DNA of 64,000 bases from Acidipropionibacterium jensenii DSM 20535 (lineage in GTDB: Bacteria > Actinomycetota > Actinomycetes > Propionibacteriales > Propionibacteriaceae), in contig NZ_AUDD01000014.1 of the NCBI RefSeq assembly GCF_000425285.1, forward strand, positions 1-64,000. The letters are read 5' to 3'. The position numbers and the translations under genes are program-made. This document shows positions 25,379 through 34,998 of the stretch, in pieces. The notes beneath the pieces are model-generated. The model saw only the letters and a program-made list of their open reading frames with translations, was not told where the DNA came from and searched no databases. Every line of letters begins with the position of its first letter. The stretch's first letter is position 1.

Positions 25379-26581
25379 GTGGAACTGCGACCGCGCGGCC
25401 TCGACAAGGTGGAGGCCCTCACCGCCAAGGGGGTGCGCATCCCCAACCCCTGGACCGTCGACATCGACGACGACGTCAACATCGACCGGATCAGCGGGAC
25501 CAATGTCGTCATTCATCCCGGGTGCCGGATCCGCGGCTCCCGCACCGTGGTCTCCGCCGGCTGCGTGCTCGGCGCCGAGGCCCCGATGACCATCCAGGAC
25601 TGCCAGCTCGGGGAGGGCGTCGCGCTGGCCGGCGGGTACGCCGAGGGGGCGGTCCTGCTGGCCGGCGCCTCGATGGCCTCGGGGGCCCATGTCAGGCCCG
25701 GCACGATTCTGGAGGAGCAGGCCAGCGCCGCCCACACCGTCGGGCTCAAGCAGACCGTGCTGTTCCCCTTCGTCACCCTGGGCAGTCTCATCAACTTCTG
25801 CGACCTCCTGATGGCGGGCGGCACCTCCCGCCGCCAGCACTCCGAGGTCGGCTCCTCCTACATCCACTTCAACTTCACCCCCGACGGGGACAAGACCACC
25901 GCGTCCCTGTTCGGCGACGTCCCGCGCGGGGTGCTGCTGAACCAGCCGCCGATCTTCCTGGGCGGCCAGGGCGGGACGGTCGGTCCGGTCTCAACCGGCT
26001 TCGGCACCGTGGTCGGCGCCGGGTCGGTGCTGCGCGACGACGTCGAGGAGGACGGCCAGCTGGTGCTGCCGCCGCGTCCCGCCGAGGTCCGTCGGCCGGT
26101 CACCCCGGCCTCCTACCGGCAGCTGTCGCGGATCATCTCCAGGAATGTCTCCTATGTCGCGAACCTGTCGGCCCTGGAGTCCTGGTACCGCCAGATCCGC
26201 CGGCTCTTCCTCTCCCAGCTGGAGTTCGGCCCGCTGCTGCTGGCGGCGGCCCTGGTGAACCTCACCGACATCCGCGCCGAACGGATCAAGAGGGTGCGCA
26301 ATCTGGTCGGTCGGCTGCACCCCGACGACGAGGGCCGCAGCCAGCTGCTGGAGCGTCTGGACGACGTTGTGGCCGCGCTGGCGGTGGTCGACGGCCCGGC
26401 CCCGGCCGAGCTCGTGCGACTGTGCGGGGCAGCGGCCGGCGAGGGCCAGGAGTACCTGACGGTGGTCCAGGGCCTGGACGAGGAGCAGCGGATCGGCGTC
26501 ACGGAGTGGCTGGGCGGGATCGTGGAGACCCAGCAGCAGAATGTCGCCGAGGTGGTGCCGGCCCTGGAGCTGCGGTTCTGA
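25379..26581 (+). CDS. Left-handed beta-helix (hexapeptide-repeat) protein, function unknown
   Basis: This is a 400-residue protein. Residues ~40-270 show loose hexapeptide-type repeats (for example VVIHPGCRIRGSRTVVSAG, later GTVVGAGSVLRDDV), the pattern of beta-helix acyltransferases and GlmU-like C-terminal domains. An HTVGLKQTVLFPFVTLGSLINFCD segment is conserved-looking and could bind a nucleotide sugar or acyl donor. The remaining C-terminal part is helical. No nucleotidyltransferase P-loop is visible, so acyltransferase function is only a possibility. GTG start is set by AGGAAGG ten bases upstream, and TAGGCT at 25344-25349 is a likely -10. Confidence 0.7.
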   Translation: MELRPRGLDKVEALTAKGVRIPNPWTVDIDDDVNIDRISGTNVVIHPGCRIRGSRTVVSAGCVLGAEAPMTIQDCQLGEGVALAGGYAEGAVLLAGASMASGAHVRPGTILEEQASAAHTVGLKQTVLFPFVTLGSLINFCDLLMAGGTSRRQHSEVGSSYIHFNFTPDGDKTTASLFGDVPRGVLLNQPPIFLGGQGGTVGPVSTGFGTVVGAGSVLRDDVEEDGQLVLPPRPAEVRRPVTPASYRQLSRIISRNVSYVANLSALESWYRQIRRLFLSQLEFGPLLLAAALVNLTDIRAERIKRVRNLVGRLHPDDEGRSQLLERLDDVVAALAVVDGPAPAELVRLCGAAAGEGQEYLTVVQGLDEEQRIGVTEWLGGIVETQQQNVAEVVPALELRF

Positions 26582-26647
26582 CCCCGGGACCGTGGTCGGG
26601 TCGGTGATCCTCCAGAACCTGTCGGTGCCCTCTGGCACGGTGGGTCC

Positions 26648-28783
26648 ATGACCGAACTCAGGGACCAGGGCCTCGACATCCTGCGCAGGCTCACCGGGAA
26701 CCCGCACGCCGACTTCCACGCCGGCCAGTGGGAGGCCATCGAGGCCCTGGTGGCCGACCACCGGCGCGCCCTGGTGGTGGAGCGGACCGGCTGGGGCAAG
26801 TCGGCGGTCTACTTCGTGGCCGCCCTGCTGCAGCGCCGCGCCGGCAGCGGACCGGCCCTCATCGTCTCTCCCCTGCTGGCCCTGATGCGCGACCAGGTGG
26901 GGGCCGCCGAACGGGCCGGGGTGCGCGCCGCCTCGATTTCCAGCGCCAATGTCACCGAGTGGGACCAGATCCGCTCCCTCCTCGACCAGGACAGCCTGGA
27001 TGTCCTGCTGGTCTCCCCCGAACGCCTGGTCAACCCGCGGTTCGCCGCCGAGCAGCTGCCCGAGCTCACCGCGAGGATGGGCATGCTGGTCATCGACGAG
27101 GCCCACTGCATCTCCGACTGGGGCCACGACTTCCGCCCCGACTACCGGCGGATCCGCGACCTGGTGGCCGCCCTGCCGGCCGGGGTGCCGGTGCTGGCCA
27201 CCACGGCCACCGCCAACTCGCGGGTGGTCACCGATGTCGTCGAGCAGATCGCCCCGGCCGACCAGCCCGGCGAGGACCGCGGGGTCTTCGTGCTGCGCGG
27301 CCCGCTGGCCCGCGACTCCCTGCGACTGGGGGTGCTGGATCTCCCCCGCCCCGAGCTGCGACTGGCCTGGTTGTGCTCCCATCTCGGCGAGTGCACCGGC
27401 TCGGGGATCATCTACTGCCTCACCGTCTCGGCCGCCGAGGACACCGCCCGGGCACTCGTCGAGGCCGGCCACCACGTCAAGGCCTACACCGGGCGCACCG
27501 ACGCCGAGGAGCGCGCCGATCTGGAGACCGAGCTCACCGGGAACCGGGTGAAGGCGCTGGTGGCCACCAGCGCCCTGGGAATGGGATTCGACAAGCCGGA
27601 CCTGGGCTTCGTCATCCACCTGGGGGCACCGAGCTCACCGGTGGCCTACTACCAGCAGGTCGGCCGCGCCGGCCGCGCCACCGCCTCGGCCGACGTCCTG
27701 CTGCTGCCCGGGCCGGAGGACCGCGACATCTGGCACTACTTCGCCACCAGCGGGATGCCCACCGAGCAGCGCGCCGACGCCGTGCTGTCGGCGCTGTCCA
27801 CCGAGCAGACGCTGTCCACCCCGGCCCTGGAGGCCCGGGTCGACATCCGCCGCAGTCCCCTGGAGCTGCTGCTCAAGGTGCTGGCCGTCGACGGCGCGGT
27901 GGAGCGGGTCCAGGGAGGCTGGCGGTCCACCGGCCGGGGCTGGGTCTACGACGCCCAGCGGTACGCCCGGATCGCCGCCGCCCGGGCCGCCGAGCAGGAC
28001 GCCATGGAGCGCTACGAGCACCTGGACAGCTGCCGGATGAGGTTCCTCACCGGACAGCTGGACGATCCCGACACCACCCCGTGCGGGCGCTGCGATGTCT
28101 GCGCCGGAGCGTGGTACCCCACCGACGTCGACCCGGACCAGCAGGACCGGGCGCGCCAGGCGCTGGACCGGGTCGGGGTGCCGGTTGAGCCCCGGCGCAG
28201 CTGGCCGACCGGCCTGGACCGGCTCGGGGTCGATCTGAGGGGTCGCATCCCTGTCGACCAGCAGGCCCGCGAGGGCCGGGTGATCGCCAGGCTCTCCGAC
28301 CTGGGCTGGGGAGGACCGCTGCGCGAGCTGCTCACCACCGACGAGCAGGGCCGCCCGGTCGACGCCGAGGTGCCCGCCGGCCTGGCGGGGGCCTGCCTGC
28401 GGGTGCTCGCCGAGTGGGACTGGTCGCTGCGACCGGCGGCGGTGGTCCGGGTGCCCTCTGTGAGCCGGCCGCGACTGGTGGACTCGCTGGCCGCCGGGGT
28501 CGCCCGGGCCGGGCGGCTCGACGACCTGGGATCCCTGGACCTGGCACCCGGCGCCGAACCGCTGGACCCGCACGTCAACTCCGCCTTCCGGATCCGAGAC
28601 CTGCAGGGCCGGTTCCGGGTCGGTGAAGGGCTGGCCGAGCGGATCGGCGCCCTGGCCGGGGCCCCGGTGCTGCTGGTCGACGATGTCATCATCAGCCGCT
28701 GGACCATGACGGTGGCGGCCCGGCAGCTCCGGCTGGCCGGTGCCGGCGAGATCCTGCCGCTGGCCCTGGCGCTGGGCTCCTGA
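26648..28783 (+). CDS. RecQ-type helicase with C-terminal phosphoribosyltransferase-like domain
   Basis: This is a 711-residue 3'-5' DNA helicase. The first ~340 residues have Walker A RTGWGKS (46-52), DEAH (150-153), ATTATAN, and the motif VI region QQVGRAGRA. A RecQ zinc-binding domain follows (CRMRFL, then CGRCDVC). The last ~200 residues are not HRDC: they end in APVLLVDDVIIS (about 672-683) and RWTMTVAA, the PRPP-loop-like signature of ComF-type phosphoribosyltransferases. This helicase-PRTase fusion is known in Actinobacteria, but the role of the tail is not established. ATG is the only good start. Confidence 0.88.
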   Translation: MTELRDQGLDILRRLTGNPHADFHAGQWEAIEALVADHRRALVVERTGWGKSAVYFVAALLQRRAGSGPALIVSPLLALMRDQVGAAERAGVRAASISSANVTEWDQIRSLLDQDSLDVLLVSPERLVNPRFAAEQLPELTARMGMLVIDEAHCISDWGHDFRPDYRRIRDLVAALPAGVPVLATTATANSRVVTDVVEQIAPADQPGEDRGVFVLRGPLARDSLRLGVLDLPRPELRLAWLCSHLGECTGSGIIYCLTVSAAEDTARALVEAGHHVKAYTGRTDAEERADLETELTGNRVKALVATSALGMGFDKPDLGFVIHLGAPSSPVAYYQQVGRAGRATASADVLLLPGPEDRDIWHYFATSGMPTEQRADAVLSALSTEQTLSTPALEARVDIRRSPLELLLKVLAVDGAVERVQGGWRSTGRGWVYDAQRYARIAAARAAEQDAMERYEHLDSCRMRFLTGQLDDPDTTPCGRCDVCAGAWYPTDVDPDQQDRARQALDRVGVPVEPRRSWPTGLDRLGVDLRGRIPVDQQAREGRVIARLSDLGWGGPLRELLTTDEQGRPVDAEVPAGLAGACLRVLAEWDWSLRPAAVVRVPSVSRPRLVDSLAAGVARAGRLDDLGSLDLAPGAEPLDPHVNSAFRIRDLQGRFRVGEGLAERIGALAGAPVLLVDDVIISRWTMTVAARQLRLAGAGEILPLALALGS

Positions 28784-28787
28784 GCGC

Positions 28788-28831
28788 GACTCCACCGGAA
28801 GACCGCGGGGACTCCACCGGAAGACCGCGGG
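28788..28831. repeat. Perfect 22-bp tandem duplication
   Basis: The 22-base unit starting GACTCCACCGGAAGACCG occurs twice back to back (28788-28809 and 28810-28831), directly after the helicase stop codon. No function is evident; it may be a recent slippage duplication in the 145-base gap before the DoxX gene. Confidence 0.9.
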
Positions 28832-28928
28832 GAGGAGGCGTATGGAGGAAGCGTGTGGAGGGATTGCAGGGAATCGTGGCGCGATGAGTAGCGTTCGTGG
28901 TGAGGAAACACCGATACGAGGAGGAAGT

Positions 28929-29333
28929 ATGTCTTTCAGCAGGTTCATCGGCCGGTCGCTCCTGTCGACCACCTTCATCAGTGGCGGCATCGGAGAGCTG
29001 CAGAACGCCGACAAGCTCGCCCCTGCACTGGACGCCGCCAGGGAGAAGCTGCCCGCCGGGCTGCGCGAGGCCGCCGGTCAGGTGGACTCCGAGACCCTGG
29101 TGAAGCTCGACGGCATCGTGATGGCCGCCGCCGGAGCCGGTGTGGCGCTGGGTATCCTGCCGCGGCTGTCGGCCGCCGTGCTGGCCGCCCAGATGGTCCC
29201 GGTGACCGTCGTCGGCCACCGGTTCTGGGAGAAGGAGGGCGAGGAGCGTCAGGGCAACAAGATCCACTTCTTCAAGAACGCCAGCCTGGCCGGCGGGCTG
29301 CTGCTGATCGCCCTGGGCGGACGCTCGAAGTGA
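28929..29333 (+). CDS. DoxX family membrane protein
   Basis: This 134-residue protein has four hydrophobic segments and the DoxX-type start SFSRFIGRSLLSTTFISGGIGELQN. In mycobacteria DoxX-family proteins work in membrane oxidoreductase complexes that handle thiol stress; the role here is unknown. The ATG at 28929 has a strong AGGAGG ribosome-binding site. It is convergent with rsmE. Confidence 0.85.
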   Translation: MSFSRFIGRSLLSTTFISGGIGELQNADKLAPALDAAREKLPAGLREAAGQVDSETLVKLDGIVMAAAGAGVALGILPRLSAAVLAAQMVPVTVVGHRFWEKEGEERQGNKIHFFKNASLAGGLLLIALGGRSK

Positions 29334-29351
29334 GTCGGGCCGCCGGGCGGC

Positions 29352-30080
29352 TCACAGCTGGCTGAGAGCCTGCAGCTGGGCCAGTCCGACTACCGGTGCG
29401 GTGGAGGCGCGCAGGACGGCGTCGGCCACCAGCACCGGGACCGCACCGGCCTCGGTAAAAGCTGACAGCTCCTCGGGGGTGATGCCGCCCTCCGGGCCGA
29501 CCACCATTATCACCTCTCCGGAGGCGGGCAGGTCGGACGGGCGGATCGGGTCGGTGGCGCTCTCGTGGAGGACGAAGGCCCCCTGGGCCGTCGAGATCCG
29601 GGAGCGCAGCTGGGCGGTGCTGGCCATCGTCACCGTCGGCACCCGGAACCGGCGCGACTGCTTGGTGGCCTCGCGGGCGGTGCTGCGCCAGCGGTCCAAG
29701 GCCTTCTCGCGCTTCTCGGCCCCCCACCGGACGATCGACCGGGATGCCTGCCAGGCGATGATCTCGTCGACGCCGAGCTCGGTGAGGGTCTCGACGACCA
29801 GGTCGGCGCGCGGCCCCTTGATGAGGGCCTGGACGGCCACCCAGCGAATCGGGTGGTCGGGGCTGGAGAGTCTGTCGACCACCTCCACCCGCACCGCACT
29901 GCGGCTCACCTCGACCGCCGGTCCCCGCACGGCGGTGCCGTGGCCGTCGGTCACCAGCACCGACTCGCCCACCTCGATCCGCCGCACGGTTGCGGCGTGA
30001 TGGCCCTCGGACCCGGTGATCTCGACGATGTCGCCCGGACCGGCGTCACCGATCTCAGCGATGAAGCAGGGATTGCTCAT
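29352..30080 (-). CDS. rsmE: 16S rRNA (uracil1498-N3)-methyltransferase
   Basis: This SPOUT-class methyltransferase modifies U1498 of 16S rRNA. The 242-residue product has an N-terminal PUA-like domain ([15 protein letters not shown]) and the C-terminal knot with [13 protein letters not shown] and [17 protein letters not shown]. Its ATG overlaps the dnaJ stop by 4 bases. The order hrcA-dnaJ-rsmE is common in Gram-positive genomes and places it under HrcA/CIRCE control. Confidence 0.95.
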   Translation of the reverse strand: MSNPCFIAEIGDAGPGDIVEITGSEGHHAATVRRIEVGESVLVTDGHGTAVRGPAVEVSRSAVRVEVVDRLSSPDHPIRWVAVQALIKGPRADLVVETLTELGVDEIIAWQASRSIVRWGAEKREKALDRWRSTAREATKQSRRFRVPTVTMASTAQLRSRISTAQGAFVLHESATDPIRPSDLPASGEVIMVVGPEGGITPEELSAFTEAGAVPVLVADAVLRASTAPVVGLAQLQALSQL

Positions 30081-31264
30081 CCTCCGAAGGCCTCCTTGAG
30101 GCGGGAGAAGACCCCCTTCGAACCGGAGGTGTGCACCGAGGCGCGACCCTCGTGCTCACCCCGCGACTCGGCGAACTCTCGCAGCAGGTCCTTCTGGTGC
30201 CCGTCGAGCTTCGTGGGCGTCCTCACCAGCAGGGAGACCCCCAGGTCACCCCGGCCGCCGCCGCGCAGCCGCGGGATGCCGCGGCCCTCCACGACGATCC
30301 GGGCCCCGGACTGGGTTCCGGCGGGAATCTCCACCTCGACGCTGGACTGGTCCTCGTCCATGTCCTCGCGGTCGGCCTCCAGAGTGCGCACCGAGACCGT
30401 GGTGCCAAGCGCCGCAGCGGTCATCGGCACCTCGATGGCCATCTCCAGGTTCGCGCCGTCGCGGCGGAAGACCTCGTGAGGGGCCACCGACAGTTCGACG
30501 TAGAGGTCGCCGGCCGGACCGCCGCCGGGGCCGACCTCTCCCTGGGAGTCCAGATGGATCCGGTTGCCGTCGTCGACGCCGGCCGGGATCTTGACGTTGA
30601 TGGTGCGCGAGGTGCGCACCCTGCCCTCCCCCGAGCACTCGGAGCAGGGGTTCGGGATGACGCTGCCGTAGCCCCGGCAGGTGGGGCAGGGCTGGGTGGT
30701 ACGGATGTCGCCGAGGAAGGACCGCTGCACGGTGATCACCTCGCCGGCTCCCTCGCAGGTGGTGCAGGTGACCGGCTCGGAGTCCCCGTCGGACCCCTTG
30801 CCGTGGCACTTCGGGCAGACCACCGCGGTGTCGACGTCCAGAGGCTTGGTGACCCCGAAGACCGCCTCGGCCAGAGTCAGACGCAACCGGACCAGGGCGT
30901 CCTGGCCACGACGCACCCGGGAGCGCGGACCGCGCCGCGACCCGCCCTGCCCGCCGAACGGCGAGCCGCCGCCGAACATCGCGTCGACCAGGTTGGTGAA
31001 GTCGAACCCGCCGCCGCCGAATCCGGCGTCGCCGAAACCGCCCGCGCCCTGGTGGGCCGGGTCGCCGCCGCGGTCGAAGACCGCCCTCTTCTGGGGGTCC
31101 TGGAGCACCTCGTAGGCCTCCTGGGCCTCCTTGAAGGCCTCCTCGGAACCGGGTCCGGCGACATCGGGGTGGAGCTTCATCGCCTTCTTGCGGTAGGCGC
31201 GCTTGATGTCATCGGCACTCGCGTCGCGGGCGACGCCGAGGACCTCGTAGTAGTCACTGCTCAT
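30077..31264 (-). CDS. dnaJ: Chaperone DnaJ
   Basis: Hsp40 co-chaperone for DnaK. The 395-residue product has the J domain with HPD (32-34), a Gly/Phe-rich linker, four zinc-finger CxxCxGxG motifs ([32 protein letters not shown]), and two C-terminal substrate-binding domains. It is the DnaJ2 type that follows hrcA in Actinobacteria; the dnaK operon is not in the window. The gene is 9 bases downstream of hrcA. Confidence 0.97.
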   Translation of the reverse strand: MSSDYYEVLGVARDASADDIKRAYRKKAMKLHPDVAGPGSEEAFKEAQEAYEVLQDPQKRAVFDRGGDPAHQGAGGFGDAGFGGGGFDFTNLVDAMFGGGSPFGGQGGSRRGPRSRVRRGQDALVRLRLTLAEAVFGVTKPLDVDTAVVCPKCHGKGSDGDSEPVTCTTCEGAGEVITVQRSFLGDIRTTQPCPTCRGYGSVIPNPCSECSGEGRVRTSRTINVKIPAGVDDGNRIHLDSQGEVGPGGGPAGDLYVELSVAPHEVFRRDGANLEMAIEVPMTAAALGTTVSVRTLEADREDMDEDQSSVEVEIPAGTQSGARIVVEGRGIPRLRGGGRGDLGVSLLVRTPTKLDGHQKDLLREFAESRGEHEGRASVHTSGSKGVFSRLKEAFGG

Positions 31265-31273
31265 GGGGTGGGG

Positions 31274-32293
31274 TCATCCTTCTGCCAGGAATCTGCCGAC
31301 ATACCGGGCGATCGCCCGGACCCCGGCCATCGTCGAGGGGTAGTCCATCAGGGTGGGGCCGACGACGCCCAGTCCCGACCGGCCACCGTCGTCACCATAG
31401 GTGCTCACGACGACCGAGGTCGACTGGAAGTTCTCGTCGGAGTTCTCGGAGCCGATCCGCACGGTCAGACCTGCCGAACCGTCGGAGGTGGCGTCGCCGA
31501 GCAGGCGCAGCAGCACGACCTGCTCCTCCAGCGCCTCCAGAACGGGCTGGATGGAGGTGTGCAGGGTCGGTCCGAAGCGGGTGAGATTGGGCACCCCGGA
31601 GACCAGCACCCGTGCCGACGGGTCGGCGGACAGGATCTCCAGGACGCCGGCGGTCACGCTGGCGGCCATCGGCCGGGTGGTCGGGTCGAACTCCTCGAGG
31701 AATCCGGACAGCAGGTCGGCAGACTCGGCCGGGGTGCGTCCGACCAGCAGCTGGTTGAGACGGTTGCGCAGCCTGGCCAGCAGGTCCTCGGTGTGGCCGG
31801 GAAGCTCCAGGGTGCGCTGCTCGACGGCGCCGGTGGAGGTGATCAGGACGATGAGCACCCGGTCGGCCGACAGTCCGACCAGCTCCAGGTGTCGGATCGA
31901 CGAGGAGGAGGCCACCGGGTACTGCATGATCGCCACCTGATGGGTGATCTGGGCCAGCAGCCTCACCGTGCGGGTGACGATGTCGTCGATGTCGACCGCG
32001 CCGTTCATGAAGCTCGCGATCGCGCGTCGTTCGGGACCCGAGAGGGGTTTGACGGTGGCGATCCGGTCGACGAAGAGCCGGTAGCCCTTGTCGGTCGGGA
32101 TCCGACCGGCGCTGGTGTGCGGATGGCTGATGTAGCCCTCCTCCTCCAGCGCGGCCATGTCATTGCGCACGGTGGCCGGCGAGACGTGCAGGCCGTGGCG
32201 CTCCACCAAGGCCTTGGATCCCACCGGCTCCCTGCTCGAGACGTAGTCGGTGACGATGGCCTTGAGCACGTCGAGTTTGCGATCGTCGAGCAC
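31274..32293 (-). CDS. hrcA: Heat-inducible transcription repressor HrcA
   Basis: Repressor that binds CIRCE and is inactivated when GroE chaperones are titrated by unfolded proteins. The 339-residue product has an N-terminal winged-helix ([18 protein letters not shown] and [23 protein letters not shown]), a GAF-like middle, and the conserved C-terminal [21 protein letters not shown]. It is preceded by a CIRCE element 30-56 bases upstream, so it regulates itself together with dnaJ and rsmE. Confidence 0.97.
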   Translation of the reverse strand: MLDDRKLDVLKAIVTDYVSSREPVGSKALVERHGLHVSPATVRNDMAALEEEGYISHPHTSAGRIPTDKGYRLFVDRIATVKPLSGPERRAIASFMNGAVDIDDIVTRTVRLLAQITHQVAIMQYPVASSSSIRHLELVGLSADRVLIVLITSTGAVEQRTLELPGHTEDLLARLRNRLNQLLVGRTPAESADLLSGFLEEFDPTTRPMAASVTAGVLEILSADPSARVLVSGVPNLTRFGPTLHTSIQPVLEALEEQVVLLRLLGDATSDGSAGLTVRIGSENSDENFQSTSVVVSTYGDDGGRSGLGVVGPTLMDYPSTMAGVRAIARYVGRFLAEG

Positions 32294-32323
32294 TGCCCCT
32301 CCTCACCTCGGATCCCGTGAATT

Positions 32324-32350
32324 CTGGCACTCTTACAGAGCGAGTGCCAG
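32324..32350. promoter_or_regulatory. CIRCE operator (HrcA binding site)
   Basis: Arms CTGGCACTC (32324-32332) and GAGTGCCAG (32342-32350) are separated by exactly 9 bases. This matches the CIRCE consensus (TTAGCACTC-N9-GAGTGCTAA) except at the outer three positions, where the change is symmetric. It is a near-certain HrcA operator. Confidence 0.92.
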
Positions 32351-32407
32351 TCTATCGCGGCGGGCCGTGGTGTTCGCGCCCCGCATCTTCCGTGCCATGC
32401 TGGCGGC

Positions 32408-33205
32408 ATGGACATCACAGCCGAGGTCGAGTGGTCGCCGCTGACGGCGAGAGTGTGGACGACCCGCCTGGAGCCCTGCGCGGTGACCTGCGGGCTGGTG
32501 ATCGGGGACGAGCACATCCTGCTGGTGGACACGGGTTCGACGCCGGAGCAGGGCCGCGCGCTGGCCTGGGGAGCGGCGCGCGCGATCGGCCGTCCGGTGG
32601 ACCGGGTGGTGGTGACCCATTCCCACGAGGACCATTGCGGCGGGCTGGCCGGGGTGGCCGACGCCGAGGCGTGGATGCACCGAGCGGCGCTGGCGCATCT
32701 GGCCGATCCCCCAGCAGTCGCCCACCCCATCTCGCTTCTGGCGTATGTGGATCTGGGCGGGCTGGGGGCCGAGGTGCTCCATCCCGGTGCCGGCCACACC
32801 GACGGGGATCTCGTGGTGCGGGTGGCCGGGGAGGATGTCACCTTCACCGGGGATCTGGTGGAGACCTCCGGAGACCCGCAGGCCGACGACTCCACTGACT
32901 TCTGGAACTGGCCCTCGGCGGTCGGGTCGATGATCACCGCGACCGACGGCAAGGGGCGCTATGTGCCCGGCCACGGGGATCCGGTGGACGCCGACGCGGT
33001 GATGGCCCAGAACGCCGACATCGCGCGGTGCGTCGACCAGGTGAAGGCATCGATGGAGGCCGGGACGCCGGTCGATAAGATCCAGGCCGCCCACGAGTGG
33101 CCGTTCTCGAAGGACACGATCAGCGAGTGGATCCCCCGGATCGCCGATCAGCTGGCGGCCCGGGGAATCACCCGGAAGAACCTGCTTCCGTTGAGCAGAC
33201 GCTGA
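32408..33205 (+). CDS. MBL-fold metallo-hydrolase
   Basis: The 265-residue protein has the metallo-beta-lactamase core: HSHEDH (His71, His73, Asp75, His76), PGAGHTDGD, and FTGDLVETSGD, so it should bind two metal ions. Sequence order fits the family near glyoxalase II and related cytoplasmic hydrolases. The last 70 residues are helical, with no known domain. It is divergent from hrcA, and the CIRCE element lies between them, so its basal expression could also be touched by HrcA. The substrate is unknown. Confidence 0.85.
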   Translation: MDITAEVEWSPLTARVWTTRLEPCAVTCGLVIGDEHILLVDTGSTPEQGRALAWGAARAIGRPVDRVVVTHSHEDHCGGLAGVADAEAWMHRAALAHLADPPAVAHPISLLAYVDLGGLGAEVLHPGAGHTDGDLVVRVAGEDVTFTGDLVETSGDPQADDSTDFWNWPSAVGSMITATDGKGRYVPGHGDPVDADAVMAQNADIARCVDQVKASMEAGTPVDKIQAAHEWPFSKDTISEWIPRIADQLAARGITRKNLLPLSRR

Positions 33206-33208
33206 TAT

Positions 33209-33679
33209 TCAGGAGCTGCTGGACGATGGGGAAACCTGGGCAGGGGCATCCTGGCCCGGCCCGCCCGCGTAGCGCACGCGGTACCAGCTTCCATTGATGT
33301 CCACATACGATTCCACCGATGGGTCAACCTGGAAGCCCTTGGGCAACGCGACGTCCGTGCTGAGCGCCCTCATCCACACTTCAGTCGTCGTTGACGTGTC
33401 GTGAGGCCTGCCGACATCGATCCTCCCCGACTCAGTGTCAATATCGCAGTACCACGGCAGAGTCCCGATGAGTGTCTTCGCCTTGTCAAAGGTCAGTTTC
33501 GGCGCATCTTTCACCGCCTCCTTCGTGCAGGCCGGTGACGGGGCCGAGGCACTCGCAGAAGAAGAGCGTGATGCCGAGGACGGACGAGCAGGAGTCCCTT
33601 TGTCGCCGGTCCCGGCACAACCCGACGTCACAGTCAAGATAGCAACGGCTCCCAATATTATTTTCCGGCCATGAGACAT
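33209..33679 (-). CDS. Small putative lipoprotein, function unknown
   Basis: The 156-residue product starts MSHGRKIILGAVAILTVTSGC, a signal sequence with a lipobox-like Cys at about residue 21, so it is probably membrane-anchored. After a Ser/Ala-rich spacer come about 100 residues with ESYVDINGSWYRVRYAGG near the end and a Ser-rich tail. No domain is recognised. It starts 5 bases after the stop of the S1 protease gene on the same strand, suggesting it is cotranscribed and perhaps a partner or inhibitor (inference). Alternative GTG start at 33688. Confidence 0.6.
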   Translation of the reverse strand: MSHGRKIILGAVAILTVTSGCAGTGDKGTPARPSSASRSSSASASAPSPACTKEAVKDAPKLTFDKAKTLIGTLPWYCDIDTESGRIDVGRPHDTSTTTEVWMRALSTDVALPKGFQVDPSVESYVDINGSWYRVRYAGGPGQDAPAQVSPSSSSS

Positions 33680-33684
33680 GCCGG

Positions 33685-34920
33685 TCACCCCAGCGCCGCC
33701 GAAGAATTCCAGGCACGTAGACCCATGAGGTCCGTGCAGTAATAACTCATTCCCTTTGGCCAAGGCTTCGTCCCCTTGACGATCCCCGCCACAGTCATAC
33801 CGTTGGAGTTCGCGTAGTAGCAGGTCCCTCCTGAATCCCCGCCTCTGAACCCACCCTTATCACGGGTACCGTGATACAACTCAATGAGATGGTTGCTCGT
33901 CACCCCATCCACGGTCAGGGACCGACCAGTGCTATTGACCTTGTACCTGCAGATCTGGCCGGACGTGCTCCCTGACGTGCACATCCCATTGCCGAGCGGA
34001 AGGGTCGCCCACCGCGCGGCCGTGATGGGATGGCTGTCTCCACTTGACAGCCCACCGCTGAAGACCCGCTTGGCGTAGCTCGATCCCTTGATGAGCTTCC
34101 AATCGCCATAGCGGTTGGCATTGCCGGGATAGGCCGTCGTGTACTGCGTGCCCACCACGGAACCGTTGTTGGTGAAGCTGCTCCCCGTGCAATGACCGGC
34201 CGTCATCAGCGTATGGACGCCCTTGACCGTGATCGGAATCCCCGATGAGCAGTAGGAATTGCTCCAGCTGAGCCGCCCGCCCATATACCACGGCGACGAA
34301 TCCGCGAGCCGCGTCGCAGCATCCTGACCTTCGGCACTCGGACGATATGACACAGCGACCGGACTCGACGTCCCCTTCGAGGAGGACGGCACCGACGTCT
34401 TGGCTTGAACCCTCTGTGTCAGAGCCGCTTCCTTCACGTCCACCTCAAGTGAGCCGTCATAGATCACCGGTCCCCAACCGACCATGTTGTCGCCCAACCC
34501 GAGGCTGACCGCAAGTGTCCGACCCGTGGCTTCGAGATCAGCCAGGGAGTGCGGAACGATATGGGTCTCGATGACAGCCTTCGGATGTTGGGCGCCAATC
34601 GCCTTGATGCTCGCCGTCAGCTCCGGCGTGGGATCCGACAGGTAGACCGCGAGGCCCTCATAGTGAGAACAGAACGCCGTACCGGTCGCGTTCCCCGGAT
34701 GGTCGGCAATCAGGGCCGCGAGATCCTCGCCCATCTCGGTCATGTCCATGGTCGCATCGCCCGTCCAGGTGACCTGCCCGTCGGCATCTCTCGCAATACA
34801 TGTCTTGTCCGAGGGGGACGGGGACGGGCCAGCCTGGGCCGGCACAGACCCGGCGCCGAGCCCCGCAGCGACCAGTCCGAGAATGGCGAACGGTAGGACG
34901 ATCCGCTTGTGAAACCTCAT
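33685..34920 (-). CDS. Secreted trypsin-like (S1) serine peptidase
   Basis: This 411-residue protein has a signal peptide (VLPFAILGLVAAGLGAGSVPAQA), a long N-terminal region (about 35-200) that looks like a propeptide, and a chymotrypsin-fold domain with His243 (LMTAGHC), Asp273 (YGDW) and Ser363 (GGDSGGTCYY). The Ala-Gly-His-Cys pattern and the late Cys pairs predict disulfides, consistent with secretion, and the overall plan resembles alpha-lytic and streptogrisin-type proteases. AGAGAGGAGAG precedes the ATG. Base composition looks less GC-rich than in neighbouring genes, hinting at transfer. It forms a unit with the lipoprotein downstream. Confidence 0.85.
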   Translation of the reverse strand: MRFHKRIVLPFAILGLVAAGLGAGSVPAQAGPSPSPSDKTCIARDADGQVTWTGDATMDMTEMGEDLAALIADHPGNATGTAFCSHYEGLAVYLSDPTPELTASIKAIGAQHPKAVIETHIVPHSLADLEATGRTLAVSLGLGDNMVGWGPVIYDGSLEVDVKEAALTQRVQAKTSVPSSSKGTSSPVAVSYRPSAEGQDAATRLADSSPWYMGGRLSWSNSYCSSGIPITVKGVHTLMTAGHCTGSSFTNNGSVVGTQYTTAYPGNANRYGDWKLIKGSSYAKRVFSGGLSSGDSHPITAARWATLPLGNGMCTSGSTSGQICRYKVNSTGRSLTVDGVTSNHLIELYHGTRDKGGFRGGDSGGTCYYANSNGMTVAGIVKGTKPWPKGMSYYCTDLMGLRAWNSSAALG

Positions 34921-34998
34921 GACTCTCCTCTCTGAGAACTGAGTTGTCAGAACAGTAGAGCTGGTCCCCAGCGGCAGGAAGTCGCACAATGGCAACCG

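Noticed and set aside
34921-34998. Promoter for the S1 protease
   Set aside because: TTGTGC and TACTGT occur but at unsuitable spacing (about 26 bases).
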